Source of the DNA: Jannaschia sp. CCS1
GTDB taxonomy: Bacteria > Pseudomonadota > Alphaproteobacteria > Rhodobacterales > Rhodobacteraceae
Assembly: GCF_000013565.1 (NCBI RefSeq)
Contig: NC_007802.1
Location: 3,162,001-3,226,000, forward strand
Reading direction: 5' to 3'
Length of the DNA: 64,000 nucleotides
Shown here: positions 24,603 to 33,754 of the stretch, in pieces
How positions within the stretch are numbered: position 1 is the stretch's first letter
Layout of the letters: the number at the start of each line of letters is the position of its first letter
Program-made: the position numbers and the translations under genes
Notes under the pieces: model-generated
Seen by the model: the letters and a program-made list of their open reading frames with translations, nothing else
Databases searched by the model: none
What the model was told of the DNA's origin: nothing

Positions 24603-25994
24603 TCATTCGGCCCGCAGAACCGCTCCGGGATTCATAATATTGCCCGGATCGAGCGCCGCCTTGATCGCCCGCATCGCGACCAGCTTTCCGGGATCTCCAT
24701 AGGTTTCCAGATCGCCCACTTTCAGGCGCCCGATGCCATGTTCGGCACTGACGGAGCCGCCCATTTCATGGACCAAGTCATGGACGCAGGTTTTGATCGC
24801 GGCCCGCTCCCCTTCGTGATCCGCACGGCTGCGCCCCCTCGGCGGGAACACGTTGTAGTGCAGATTGCCATCGCCCATGTGGCCGAAGCAGTTGATCCGA
24901 AACGTATTTATCCGCGCCAGCCGCCCCGGAGCCTCTGCGATGAACGCGGGCACCTGCGCGACGGGAACGGAGATATCGTGGGAGGAGATCGAGCCGATCC
25001 GCCGGTTTGCCTCCGGGATCGTCTCGCGGATTGCCCAGAGGTCCCTGCGCTGCGCCTCGGATTGGGCGATCACGCCGTCTGTTACCAGACCTGCCTCGTA
25101 AGCCTCTGAAAACAAAGACTCCAACGCCTCTTCCGGGGCGCCATGGCTTAGGCCGAGGTCGATGAGGCAGCACCAATCCGGGGCCGTCTCAAACGGCATC
25201 CGAACGTCCAAACCAACCTCTTCAAGAAAGGTGAACCCCATCTTGCCGATCAACTCAAACGCTGAGATCCCCTCCCCGATCCGCGCCTGCGCCAGACGCA
25301 GAATTTGCAGTGCGGCTTGCGGAGACGGGACCACCATCATAGCCGCACCGGTCGCAGAAGGCATTGGAAACAAACGTAAAGTGGCAGCCGTGATGACACC
25401 AAGCGTCCCCTCGGACCCGATCAGAAGGTGGCGCAGATCGTAGCCCATGTTGTTTTTGCGCAGAGGCGACAGCCCCCGGATCACCGTGCCGTCCGCCAGC
25501 ACCGCCTCCACCCCCAACACCAGATCGCGCGTGTTGCCATAGCGGATGACGTTCACGCCGCCTGCATTCGTCGCCAACAGCCCGCCGATCCGCGCCGAGC
25601 CCTGGGACGCCAGCGTGAGCGGAAAAATCCAACTGTCCCGCTCCGCAACCTCATGCACATGTTGCAGAACCGCGCCGGATTCCACCACCATCGTGCCGGC
25701 CTCCGCATCCATCGCACGCACAGCCGTCATCCGCTCCAACGTCAACAAAATAGGGGGATCGCCGCTTTCTTTGATCTGCCCGCCCACCAATCCGGTGCCG
25801 CCGGAATAGGGGATAACGGGCGTGCCGGTGTCGCTGGCGATCCGCAAAACACTGGCCACCTCAGCCGTCGACGCGGGCGCAACAATGGCCAAGGCCTGCC
25901 CCGTCCAACGCCCCCGTGGCTCCTCCAGATAGCGCCCCTCCGCATCGCGCAGGGCGTGCGGGAGGTCACGTTTCAAACGGTCAAGACATGTCAT
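24603..25994 (-). CDS. FAD-linked oxidase (GlcD / D-lactate dehydrogenase-like)
   Basis: A 463-residue flavoprotein of the FAD_binding_4 plus FAD-oxidase C-terminal family. The FAD-binding motif PYSGGTGLVGG is near 68-78, with ASQGSARIGGLLATNAGGVNV and LIGSEGTLGVIT in the PCMH fold. The C-terminal part has INCFGHMGDGNLHYNV with the metal/substrate histidines and SAEHGIGRLK. Family members oxidise 2-hydroxyacids such as D-lactate, glycolate or D-2-hydroxyglutarate; the substrate is not decided here. The ATG at 25994 was chosen because the longer frame is an antisense-like extension. Confidence 0.88.
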   Translation of the reverse strand: MTCLDRLKRDLPHALRDAEGRYLEEPRGRWTGQALAIVAPASTAEVASVLRIASDTGTPVIPYSGGTGLVGGQIKESGDPPILLTLERMTAVRAMDAEAGTMVVESGAVLQHVHEVAERDSWIFPLTLASQGSARIGGLLATNAGGVNVIRYGNTRDLVLGVEAVLADGTVIRGLSPLRKNNMGYDLRHLLIGSEGTLGVITAATLRLFPMPSATGAAMMVVPSPQAALQILRLAQARIGEGISAFELIGKMGFTFLEEVGLDVRMPFETAPDWCCLIDLGLSHGAPEEALESLFSEAYEAGLVTDGVIAQSEAQRRDLWAIRETIPEANRRIGSISSHDISVPVAQVPAFIAEAPGRLARINTFRINCFGHMGDGNLHYNVFPPRGRSRADHEGERAAIKTCVHDLVHEMGGSVSAEHGIGRLKVGDLETYGDPGKLVAMRAIKAALDPGNIMNPGAVLRAE

Positions 25995-26026
25995 GGGCAA
26001 AGATCTAGCGCGCCCGCACCGCCGCG

Positions 26027-26611
26027 TCACCCGACATCGGTTTTTCCGCGCCGGTCCGTTCGCAGATTCGCGTAAAGCACGTGATTGCGCCAACGTCCGT
26101 TAATCTGAAGGTAGCTCTGCGCGACGCCCTCATACTTGAAACCGGACTTCTCCAACACACCGCGAGAGGCGGCGTTTTCGGGCAGGCAAGCGGCCTCCAA
26201 ACGGCTGAGGTCCAGCGCCCGAAAGGCGTAGTGGCAGACCGCGCCGATGGCCTCTCGCATATAACCCTGGCGCACGAAAGGCAGGCCAATCCAGTAGCCA
26301 AGTGTCGCCGATTGAGCCGGGCCACGGCGCGCATTGTCCAGCGTGATGGCACCCAAAAGCGCGTCATCGGCGCGGCGAAACACGAATAACGGCACGGCAG
26401 AGCCCTGGCTGACAGACCGTTGCGCCCAATACACACGGGCCGTGAAGCTTTTGCGGGTCAGATGATCATCGGCCCAGACGGGCTCCCACGGGACAAGGAA
26501 ATCGCGGGATTGGTGGCGCAGCGAAGCCCATGCCCGGAAATCCGCATGGCGCGGCAGACGAAGGGTCAGACGCTCTGTCTCCAGGCGAAGGTTGCGTTTT
26601 CGCGCGATCAT
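26027..26611 (-). CDS. GNAT N-acetyltransferase (RimJ/RimL-like)
   Basis: A 194-residue acetyltransferase with the RimJ/RimL layout: ETERLTLRLPRHADF start, GYWIGLPFVRQGYMREA acetyl-CoA loop (about 107-123) and the C-terminal NAASRGVLEKSGFKYEG motif. It probably acetylates a protein N-terminus or small amine. The ATG shares one base with the stop of the M16 peptidase gene (TGATG), so it is the last gene of the cox-surf1-thrC-M16 run. Confidence 0.85.
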   Translation of the reverse strand: MIARKRNLRLETERLTLRLPRHADFRAWASLRHQSRDFLVPWEPVWADDHLTRKSFTARVYWAQRSVSQGSAVPLFVFRRADDALLGAITLDNARRGPAQSATLGYWIGLPFVRQGYMREAIGAVCHYAFRALDLSRLEAACLPENAASRGVLEKSGFKYEGVAQSYLQINGRWRNHVLYANLRTDRRGKTDVG

Positions 26612-27870
26612 CAGGCCGCCAACCGCTCCCTCACCCGGGCCAGATCAGGCGCTTTTTCGACGGGCCCATATAGCGCCATAGCGGTGCCCGCCTGCCCAAG
26701 GGCTGCGGCGTGATCACCCAGGCCGCGCAGGGTGACTGCATCAATCCGCTCCACCGATTCTTCCAGCGGCGGAATGCGGTTCCAGATCGCGATCAGGCGC
26801 GCCAGACGCTCTGCCCGGGCAGACGGGCTTTCCAGACCCATCAGGAGCCCCGCCTTCATTTGGGCGCGGGCGCGGGCCAACTCCGCCTCCGTCATCGTAT
26901 CGGCGGAGCGTTTCAACTCATCAACCGTGAGGCCCACGAGGTCTGGCAAATCCTCAGCCGAGGTTCCGGCATAAATCGTCAGCAGGCCGGTATCATCGTA
27001 GCTGCCCACCTGTGAATAAATCGTGTAGCAGAGGCCGCGTTTCTCGCGGATCTCCTGGAACAGACGCGAGGACATACCGCCGCCAAGCGCCGTCGCGAAG
27101 ATCTGCGCGGTGTAGATGTCATCGGACCGGTAGCCCGGAGCCTCCAGCGCCAAAGTGAAGTGCGCTTGCTCCAACCCTTTGACAACACGATGTTCTCCGC
27201 CCCCGAACTGGCCCGGCTGGGGCACGGCCTGAGGGGCCGGCTTCAGGTGACCAAAGGCCTTTTCCGCCAACCGCACGATCTCATCATGGTCCACAGCCCC
27301 GGCCGCGGACAGGATCAATTGACCCGGTCCATAATTCTCCGCCACGAAGCGGTCAAAATCACCACGCCCGAAACTTTGCACCCGCTCTGCCGGGCCCAGG
27401 ATCGTCCGCCCGAGGGGCTGTTCCGGGTAGGCCGCGGCCTGAAGCCAGTCGAAAATGATGTCATCGGGCGTGTCGGCTGCCTGACCGATTTCCTGCAGGA
27501 TCACGCCGCGTTCCACTTCGATCTCGCGCGGATCAAAGATTGGGTTGAGGACAATGTCCCCGATTAGATCGAGCGCCAGCGCCACGTCGTTCTTCAGGAC
27601 ACGGGCGTAATAGGCCGTCACCTCGCGCGAGGTATAGGCGTTGATATACCCGCCAACATCCTCAATTTCCTCGGCAATTTGCAACGCGCTACGCCGCTGG
27701 GTGCCCTTGAACGCCATATGTTCCAGGAAATGCGCGATGCCGTTCTGCTCCAACCGCTCATGGCGGCCACCGGCACTGACCCAAATGCCCAGAGCCGCCG
27801 ATTCCAGACCCGGCATATACTCGGTCACGATGCGAAGGCCGTTCTCCAGCGTGTGTAGTTCAACCGTCAC
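26611..27870 (-). CDS. M16-family zinc metallopeptidase (processing peptidase-like)
   Basis: A 419-residue peptidase with the inverted zinc motif H47-F-L-E50-H51 and the distal ligand E127 about 76 residues later, plus a C-terminal R/Y-containing region GLCYTIYSQVGSY typical of mitochondrial processing peptidase beta-like enzymes. It lacks an obvious signal peptide, so it may be cytoplasmic or peripheral. The start is GTG at 27870, which overlaps the thrC stop as GTGA and has AGGAGG nine bases upstream. Only one M16 gene is present here, although many relatives act as pairs. Confidence 0.9.
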   Translation of the reverse strand: MTVELHTLENGLRIVTEYMPGLESAALGIWVSAGGRHERLEQNGIAHFLEHMAFKGTQRRSALQIAEEIEDVGGYINAYTSREVTAYYARVLKNDVALALDLIGDIVLNPIFDPREIEVERGVILQEIGQAADTPDDIIFDWLQAAAYPEQPLGRTILGPAERVQSFGRGDFDRFVAENYGPGQLILSAAGAVDHDEIVRLAEKAFGHLKPAPQAVPQPGQFGGGEHRVVKGLEQAHFTLALEAPGYRSDDIYTAQIFATALGGGMSSRLFQEIREKRGLCYTIYSQVGSYDDTGLLTIYAGTSAEDLPDLVGLTVDELKRSADTMTEAELARARAQMKAGLLMGLESPSARAERLARLIAIWNRIPPLEESVERIDAVTLRGLGDHAAALGQAGTAMALYGPVEKAPDLARVRERLAA

Positions 27871-29255
27871 GGGCGGATGCCTCCTTCAATCACTTGCTCA
27901 AGCGCGGCGAGGTCATTCTCCACCCGCTGCACCCGTTCGGGCCTGTCGAAAAGATCGCCCATGCGCGCAGGCAGTTCGGGCCGGGTGCCAGAGGCTGCCT
28001 CGACCGCGTCGGGGAACTTGGCCGGGTGTGCGGTGGCGAGTGTGACAAGTGGCGTTGCACCAAGGAAATCTTGCGCAACGTCCACGCCAACAGCGGAATG
28101 GGGGCACAAAAGCTCTCCCATCTCGGGCAGCGCGCGGGTGATCATGGCGGAGGTCTCTTCCTCTGACACGCGGCCACTGTCGAAGGTGTCGCGCAGGCGG
28201 CCAATCGCCCCTTGGCTGATCGTGAACCCGTCGCCCGATTTCAATTCATCCATCAGCTGTGCGACCGCATCGCCATCCCGATCATAGGCGTCAAAAAGCG
28301 CGCGCTCAAAGTTCGACGAGACCTGAATATCCATCGATGGAGAGATCGACGGCGTGACCCCTTCCGTCGTGTACCCGCCCGAGACCATCGCCCGGTGCAG
28401 GATGTCGTTCTGGTTCGTGGCAATGACCAATTTCTCAATCGGCAGGCCCATACGCTTGGCGATGTAACCCGCGAAAATATCGCCGAAATTGCCGGTGGGC
28501 ACACAGAAGGAGATGGGCCGGTGCGGCGCGCCCAACGACACGGCGGAGGAGAAGAAATAGACGACCTGCGCCAGCACGCGGGCCCAGTTGATCGAGTTGA
28601 CCCCGGCCAGGCGCACCCGGTCACGGAACTCGAAATGGTTGAACATGTCCTTGAGCCGCGCCTGGCAATCGTCAAAATCCCCGGTCAGCGCCAATGCGTG
28701 GGCGTTGGCCTCCGTCACCGTGGTCATCTGGCGGCGTTGCACATCGCTGACCCGGCCATGGGGGAAGAGGATGAATACGTCGACGGCATCAAGGCCGCGA
28801 AACGCCTCCATCGCCGCAGAGCCGGTGTCGCCCGAGGTCGCGCCGACAATGGTCACGCGATCGTCGCGTCGCGTCAAAGCCGCCTGGAACATCTGGCCGA
28901 TCAGCTGCATGGCGAAGTCTTTGAACGCCAATGTCGGCCCGTGGAACAGTTCCAGCAAGAAGTGGTTGGGTTGCAGCTGTTTCAAAGGTGCGCGGGCGGC
29001 GTGGCCAAAACCCGCGTAAGCCGCCTCGATCAGGCCCGCGAATTCATCGTCGCTGAAGGTGTCGCCCACGAACGGGCGCATCACGCGGAAGGCGATATCT
29101 TCATAGGACAAGCCCGCCATGGCCGCGATATCCCCGTGGGACATCTGCGGGATCTCGGCCGGGACATAGAGGCCGCCGTCGCGCGCAAGGCCGGTCAGCA
29201 TGGCCTCCTCAAAGGACAAAACAGGCGCGCGCCCGCGGGTCGAGATGTATTGCAT
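27867..29255 (-). CDS. thrC: Threonine synthase
   Basis: A 462-residue PLP enzyme that makes threonine from O-phosphohomoserine. It starts MQYISTRGRAP, the usual form of bacterial-fungal-type threonine synthase, and the PLP lysine is K112 in LAFKDFAMQ. The phosphate-binding loop GDTGSAAMEAF is near 155. It is 11 bp downstream of surf1 in the same direction, so it lies at the end of the cytochrome oxidase operon, and it overlaps the M16 peptidase gene. Confidence 0.95.
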   Translation of the reverse strand: MQYISTRGRAPVLSFEEAMLTGLARDGGLYVPAEIPQMSHGDIAAMAGLSYEDIAFRVMRPFVGDTFSDDEFAGLIEAAYAGFGHAARAPLKQLQPNHFLLELFHGPTLAFKDFAMQLIGQMFQAALTRRDDRVTIVGATSGDTGSAAMEAFRGLDAVDVFILFPHGRVSDVQRRQMTTVTEANAHALALTGDFDDCQARLKDMFNHFEFRDRVRLAGVNSINWARVLAQVVYFFSSAVSLGAPHRPISFCVPTGNFGDIFAGYIAKRMGLPIEKLVIATNQNDILHRAMVSGGYTTEGVTPSISPSMDIQVSSNFERALFDAYDRDGDAVAQLMDELKSGDGFTISQGAIGRLRDTFDSGRVSEEETSAMITRALPEMGELLCPHSAVGVDVAQDFLGATPLVTLATAHPAKFPDAVEAASGTRPELPARMGDLFDRPERVQRVENDLAALEQVIEGGIRP

Positions 29256-29266
29256 GTCCGGCTTCC

Positions 29267-29941
29267 TCACACAGTCCGTCGGGTGATACGCCAGAGCAGG
29301 AACGCTGTCATCCCCAACCAGACAAGCGCCAGCCCAAACCATTGAATTGCGTAGCCGAGGTGGTTGTTTGGGATACCCTGTGCCGTCACCGGAAGCGGTG
29401 TGAGGGGGGCGTCCGGGACGGACAAATCACGGGCGATCAGGAATGTCGGCTCGGTATTCAGGTGGTCGGCCAACGCCACCACATCGCGCGCGTACCAGAT
29501 GTTGCGGGCCATGTCGGGGGCGGGAGTGAAGCCGTCGACCTCATCGGGCCAGTGGAGGTTTCCGGTGACGGTGAGAGTGCCTTCGGGCGGGTCGGGCTGC
29601 GGGGCGCTTTCGGCGAGATATCCCCGGTCCACAAGGATAAGGCGGCCATCCACGTCAAACCCGGAGATCAGGCGATACCCGGGGCCGGAGCCTTGCAGAC
29701 TGACCAGAACGCGCGCCGTCTGCCCCACAAACTGGCCCGTGACGATGACGGGCAGATAGCGGTCTGCCTCAGGGTCAACGACATCGGGAAGCGCCACGGG
29801 CTCTGCCTCAATGCGTGCGGAAATGTCGGACAGCACACCTTCCTTCCAGGCCAGGCGCTGAAGTTGCCACACGCCGAGCGACACGAGAATGGCCATCCCC
29901 GCCAACCCGAAAATCACAACTGAAACGACCCGTTTCGACAT
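29267..29941 (-). CDS. SURF1-family cytochrome oxidase assembly protein
   Basis: A 224-residue protein with one helix at each end (about residues 5-25 and 195-215) and a periplasmic middle, the SURF1 topology. Conserved stretches include GVWQLQRLAWKE near the N-terminus and NNHLGYAIQWFGLA before the last helix. SURF1 helps insert heme a into cytochrome oxidase subunit I. It follows ctaE after 159 bp that contain a strong hairpin and is 11 bp before thrC. Confidence 0.9.
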   Translation of the reverse strand: MSKRVVSVVIFGLAGMAILVSLGVWQLQRLAWKEGVLSDISARIEAEPVALPDVVDPEADRYLPVIVTGQFVGQTARVLVSLQGSGPGYRLISGFDVDGRLILVDRGYLAESAPQPDPPEGTLTVTGNLHWPDEVDGFTPAPDMARNIWYARDVVALADHLNTEPTFLIARDLSVPDAPLTPLPVTAQGIPNNHLGYAIQWFGLALVWLGMTAFLLWRITRRTV

Positions 29942-30033
29942 CTCTTGTCCCTCTAACTCAAAAGGCCCGCCATGCGGCAGGCCTCTTCCAAGTGCGTCAT
30001 ATGCCATCCCCGAGGCGCACCGCGATGTCACCG

Positions 30034-30086
30034 GGGCTGGGGGGAGGGCGCGGGGCGAGTGGGTGGGAGCGCGCTCCCCCCAGCCC
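30034..30086 (-). repeat. 13-bp perfect inverted repeat between ctaE and surf1
   Basis: GGGCTGGGGGGAG at 30034-30046 and its exact complement CTCCCCCCAGCCC at 30074-30086, with a 27-base GC-rich loop, 15 bases after the ctaE stop. No U-tract follows on the minus strand. It may be an attenuator, RNase-protecting stem or weak terminator inside the operon. Confidence 0.75.
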
Positions 30087-30100
30087 AACGTTGCCCCGAG

Positions 30101-30913
30101 TTACTGACCCCAGATGTAGACCGCAACAAACAGGAACAGCCACACCACGTCCACGAAGTGCCAATACCAGGCGGCGGCCTCGAACCCGATATGTTTCTCT
30201 GCGGTAAAGTGGCCCTTGCGTACGCGCAGGTAGCAGATGAACAGGAAGATCGTGCCGATCACCACGTGGAAGCCATGGAAGCCTGTGGCCATGAAGAAGG
30301 TGGAGTAGAATTTGTCGCCGTCCGGACCGCCGAACTGCCAATGATGGTGGGCGATCAGCTCATAATACTCATAGGCCTGAAGCCCCGTGAAGGCGACACC
30401 CAGAACCACAGCGCCCAGAAGGCCGGTTTCCACATCCTTGCGCGACCCGCCGTGAACCAGCGCATGGTGCGCCCAGGTCACCAGGCAACCGGACAACAGC
30501 AAAACCAACGTGTTGATCAGCGGCAGGTGGAACGGATCGACCTGATAGATTTCTGGCGGGATGTAGGTGGAGGCCTCAAACGTGTTCATCGGGAAGAGCG
30601 TGTGCTTAAAGAACGCCCAGAACCACGCCACGAAGAACATGACCTCGGACATGATGAACATGATGAAGCCGTAGCGCAGCCCGATGCGCACGACGGGCGT
30701 GTGATCGCCCTCTCCGCTTTCGGCCACGACATCCGCCCACCACGCATACATGACGTAAAGGACCGCCGCGAAACCCGCGAGGAACAACCAGGGCGTGCCC
30801 GCATGCATCCAGTTCACGCCGCCAAACAGCATGGCGAATGCGCCCGCAGCGGCGATCAGGGGCCAGATAGAGGGCGGAAGGATGTGATAGTCGTGGCGTT
30901 TGGCGTGGGCCAT
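30101..30913 (-). CDS. ctaE: Cytochrome c oxidase subunit III
   Basis: A 270-residue membrane protein with seven helices and the conserved subunit III features: [12 protein letters not shown] at the N-terminus, [14 protein letters not shown], a conserved glutamate in the third helix and the C-terminal [11 protein letters not shown] and [14 protein letters not shown]. Subunit III stabilises the catalytic core of the aa3 oxidase. It is 21 bp downstream of ctaG. The catalytic subunit I gene is not in this window. Confidence 0.96.
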   Translation of the reverse strand: MAHAKRHDYHILPPSIWPLIAAAGAFAMLFGGVNWMHAGTPWLFLAGFAAVLYVMYAWWADVVAESGEGDHTPVVRIGLRYGFIMFIMSEVMFFVAWFWAFFKHTLFPMNTFEASTYIPPEIYQVDPFHLPLINTLVLLLSGCLVTWAHHALVHGGSRKDVETGLLGAVVLGVAFTGLQAYEYYELIAHHHWQFGGPDGDKFYSTFFMATGFHGFHVVIGTIFLFICYLRVRKGHFTAEKHIGFEAAAWYWHFVDVVWLFLFVAVYIWGQ

Positions 30914-30934
30914 GTTCGGTCTCCGGGTCTGGTC

Positions 30935-31510
30935 TTAATTCGCCGCGTCGAGGGCGGCGTAGTCTTCGGGCATGTCAGTCACGTGAAACGTGTATGACAG
31001 AGTGATTGCGGGTGTGTCGACGGTTTCAGGGTCATTCTGAATTTCGGGGTCGACGAAAAACGTCACGGGCATCTCAACCCGCTCACCGGGCTGCAAGACC
31101 TGCATTTCAAAGCAGAAACACGCGATCTTGACGAAGTAGCCGCCCGTGTCGAACGGGGCCACGTTGAAGCTGGCGGTGCCGGCAATGGGGTGATCGGTCG
31201 GGTTATAGGCCTCGTAAAAGGCCAGGCCCGTCTCGCCAATGCGGATATCCACATGGGGCTCCATCGGGCGAAACTCCCACGGCATATCGCTGGCGGTGGA
31301 GGCGTCAAAGCGGATGCGGATCGTGTCGTCGAGGATCGTGTCGCTGCCCGCATCTGCCGTGACGGTCGCGCCGCCGAAGCCCGTGACCCGGCAGAACCAA
31401 TCGTAGAACGGCACCGCCGCCGCTGTCATGCAGCCCATGAAGACCACCACGCCGCAGGTTTGCAGCACGGTCTTGACCTTGGGATCCATCTTGCTGCGCG
31501 GCTCGCTCAC
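30935..31510 (-). CDS. ctaG: Cytochrome c oxidase assembly protein CtaG (Cox11)
   Basis: A 191-residue Cox11-type protein with an N-terminal membrane helix (about 14-34) and a periplasmic copper-binding domain containing the paired-cysteine motif CFCFEMQ. It delivers copper to the CuB site of subunit I. The proposed start is GTG at 31510, which overlaps the stop of the preceding small gene as GTGA with GGAG eight bases upstream; an ATG seven codons later is an alternative. Confidence 0.93.
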   Translation of the reverse strand: MSEPRSKMDPKVKTVLQTCGVVVFMGCMTAAAVPFYDWFCRVTGFGGATVTADAGSDTILDDTIRIRFDASTASDMPWEFRPMEPHVDIRIGETGLAFYEAYNPTDHPIAGTASFNVAPFDTGGYFVKIACFCFEMQVLQPGERVEMPVTFFVDPEIQNDPETVDTPAITLSYTFHVTDMPEDYAALDAAN

Positions 31511-31713
31511 TCCACAGGCTCCGTAATCGGCAGTTGGGAGGCGCGGGGCACGTGGTCATTGGCCTCCAGCAGACCGCCTTCACGCACCTTGGCGATGGTC
31601 AGGCCGAACACGATGGCGCAGAACCCCAGCAGGCACAGGGCCGTGCCCACGTTCCGACCGAAGCGGCGCGTGTGAATTTCATGGGTTTCCGTCAGACCTT
31701 TCGCGTCCGCCAT
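31507..31713 (-). CDS. Small conserved membrane protein of the cytochrome oxidase operon
   Basis: A 68-residue protein with one central transmembrane helix (about residues 24-44) and polar ends. It shares one base with the ctaB stop (TGATG) and four with ctaG. A gene of this size at this position is typical of Rhodobacterales cox operons and is sometimes named coxF in annotations, but I know of no established function. A role in oxidase assembly is inferred from position. Confidence 0.78.
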   Translation of the reverse strand: MADAKGLTETHEIHTRRFGRNVGTALCLLGFCAIVFGLTIAKVREGGLLEANDHVPRASQLPITEPVE

Positions 31714-32642
31714 CAGATCAACCTCCAGATTGCGTCCAGCAACAAGGCACCGAAGTGCAGGAACAGATAGAGCAGCGAGAACTTGAACACCTTCTTCTCG
31801 ACCGCGTAGCCATCAGCCTCGGCCATCGCCTCATCGCGTTTCCAGATGTCGTAGGCGCCCTTGAGGAAAATCGCGTTACAGACCAGGGCGGTGATCAGGT
31901 AAACGGGCCCCGCCACCTCGGTCAGCACAAGGCCAAGGGCTACGGGCACCAGCAGGATTGTGTAAATCAGGATCTGGCGGCGCGTCTCGGTCCGGCCATG
32001 GGTCACGGTCAACATCGGCACGCCCGCGTTGTTGTAATCCTTCTTCAGGAACAGCGCGAGCGCCCAGAAATGAGGCGGCGTCCACATGAAGATGATCCCG
32101 AACATCAGGACCGACGCCAGCGACACATCACCCGTCACCGCCGCCCATCCGATCATCGGAGGGAAAGAGCCTGCCGCGCCACCGATCACGATATTCCACG
32201 GCGTGGCCCGCTTGAGCCACATGGAATAGACGACGGCGTAGAAGAAAATGGTGAAGGCCAGCAGGCCCGCCGCGACCCAATTGGTCGCCAGACCCAGCAT
32301 CGCGACGGAGATCGCCGACAGCCAAAGTCCAAGCGTCAAAGCCTCCCCCGCCGGAACCTTGCCCGCAGGCACGGGCCGCTTGGCGGTGCGCTTCATGACG
32401 GCGTCAATGTCTGCGTCATACCACATGTTCAGCGCGCCCGAGGCCCCTGCCCCAAGTGCAATGAACAAGATTGCCGTGAAGCCGATCATCGGAGACACCC
32501 CGCCCGGGGCGACGAGGATCCCCACCAACGCGGTGAACACGACCAGTGACATCACACGCGGCTTGAGAAGCGCGAAATAATCACCAAACCCCGCGTCATA
32601 TTCGCGGGGCTCCGTCGTCGTTTGTGCAGTAAAATCGCTCAT
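31713..32642 (-). CDS. ctaB: Protoheme IX farnesyltransferase (heme o synthase)
   Basis: A 309-residue UbiA-superfamily prenyltransferase with about nine helices. The first aspartate-rich motif is N-M-W-Y-D-A-D-I-D near residue 74, and [18 protein letters not shown] carries the second conserved region. It converts heme b to heme o, the precursor of heme a for the oxidase encoded around it. It lies nine bases after the coxB stop and overlaps the next small gene by one base. Confidence 0.95.
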   Translation of the reverse strand: MSDFTAQTTTEPREYDAGFGDYFALLKPRVMSLVVFTALVGILVAPGGVSPMIGFTAILFIALGAGASGALNMWYDADIDAVMKRTAKRPVPAGKVPAGEALTLGLWLSAISVAMLGLATNWVAAGLLAFTIFFYAVVYSMWLKRATPWNIVIGGAAGSFPPMIGWAAVTGDVSLASVLMFGIIFMWTPPHFWALALFLKKDYNNAGVPMLTVTHGRTETRRQILIYTILLVPVALGLVLTEVAGPVYLITALVCNAIFLKGAYDIWKRDEAMAEADGYAVEKKVFKFSLLYLFLHFGALLLDAIWRLI

Positions 32643-32651
32643 GACCGGGGC

Positions 32652-33542
32652 TTACTCCGCCGCTGCCAGTTCGATGTATTCGGGCGCGCGGGCCCCTTCG
32701 AGCGATGCGAATTCCGCCGCCTCGCCTGCCAGCCATGCCTCATATTCCTCGGGCGTCACTGCGAAGACCGTGATCGGCATGTAGGCGTGGGCGGCCCCGC
32801 ACAACTCAGAGCATTGGCCGAAGTAAATGCCTTCCTCGCCCGGGTTCACCTCAAAGTGCAACTCGGCCAGGCGGCCCGGCACGCCGTCCTGCTTCACGCC
32901 AAAGGCCGGGATCGTCCAGGAGTGGATCACGTCGGCAGCCGTGACCTGCACCACAATCGTCTGGCCGGTGGGCACAACGACCGCCGTGTCCGTGGCCAGC
33001 AGGAACTCATCGCGCGAGTAGCCGTAATCGGCCAGTTCATCCTCGGCCAGCATGAAGCTGTCGTAGGCGATGCCCTCTTCGGGATACTCATAGCCCCAGT
33101 ACCACTGGTAGCCGATGGCCTTCACGACGACATCCGCCTCGGGAATCGTTTGCTGGCAGAACAGGACCGGCAGAGAGAACGCGCCGATGCCCACAAGGAT
33201 GATCAGGGGCACAATCGTCCAGGCCACCTCGATCCGCGTGTTGTGGGTGAAGGTCGCGGGCTCCGGGTTGGCTTTGGCGTTGTGCTTGATGAAGGCGTAA
33301 ACCATCAGGCCCGCCACGAAGAGCGTGATGAGCGTGGCGACAATATGCAGGCCCAGATCCAGTGCTTGCAGGTCCAACGCGCCATTTGTGGCGGCGGGCT
33401 GAAAGTCGATCCCGCCCGGGATTGGCGCGCCCAGGATCTCCAGACCATCGCGCATCCCTGCCGTCTGTGCGGTCGCCAGGGTTGCGGTAAGGGTTGCGCC
33501 AAGTGTGGCCGTGAGGCCGCCGAGCATCGTGCGAAGTGCCAT
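32652..33542 (-). CDS. ctaC: Cytochrome c oxidase subunit II
   Basis: A 296-residue protein with a signal peptide (about residues 1-25), two helices (about 65-90 and 110-135) and a periplasmic cupredoxin domain. The CuA ligands are seen in H of VIHSWTIP and in [12 protein letters not shown] (C-x3-C...H...M). It accepts electrons from cytochrome c. It is the first gene of the operon; the ATG at 33542 was chosen because the longer frame lacks a signal peptide. The promoter should lie in the 212-bp gap shared with tldD. Confidence 0.96.
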   Translation of the reverse strand: MALRTMLGGLTATLGATLTATLATAQTAGMRDGLEILGAPIPGGIDFQPAATNGALDLQALDLGLHIVATLITLFVAGLMVYAFIKHNAKANPEPATFTHNTRIEVAWTIVPLIILVGIGAFSLPVLFCQQTIPEADVVVKAIGYQWYWGYEYPEEGIAYDSFMLAEDELADYGYSRDEFLLATDTAVVVPTGQTIVVQVTAADVIHSWTIPAFGVKQDGVPGRLAELHFEVNPGEEGIYFGQCSELCGAAHAYMPITVFAVTPEEYEAWLAGEAAEFASLEGARAPEYIELAAAE

Positions 33543-33754
33543 GTGGTCTGTCCTGTTGTCCGTCCGGTCGTCCGCACTGAAGCTCAAAAGGCCTCGGGCG
33601 CGCGGACCCGTCATTCATTCACGCTGTGCCAGACCATATAGCGCCGCGTCATACAAGGCAGTGGCCTAAATTGTCTCACCCAAAGGGCCGAGACGGGGTG
33701 TCGCACCCGCCGCAAAACACCCTATGTATAGCCAAACCGCGAGGAGCCTTTTGC
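33543..33754. promoter_or_regulatory. Divergent promoter region, ctaC / tldD
   Basis: A 212-bp gap between two divergent starts. GAGGAG at 33741-33746, eight bases before tldD, is a good ribosome binding site. I cannot pick -35/-10 boxes with confidence. Confidence 0.5.
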
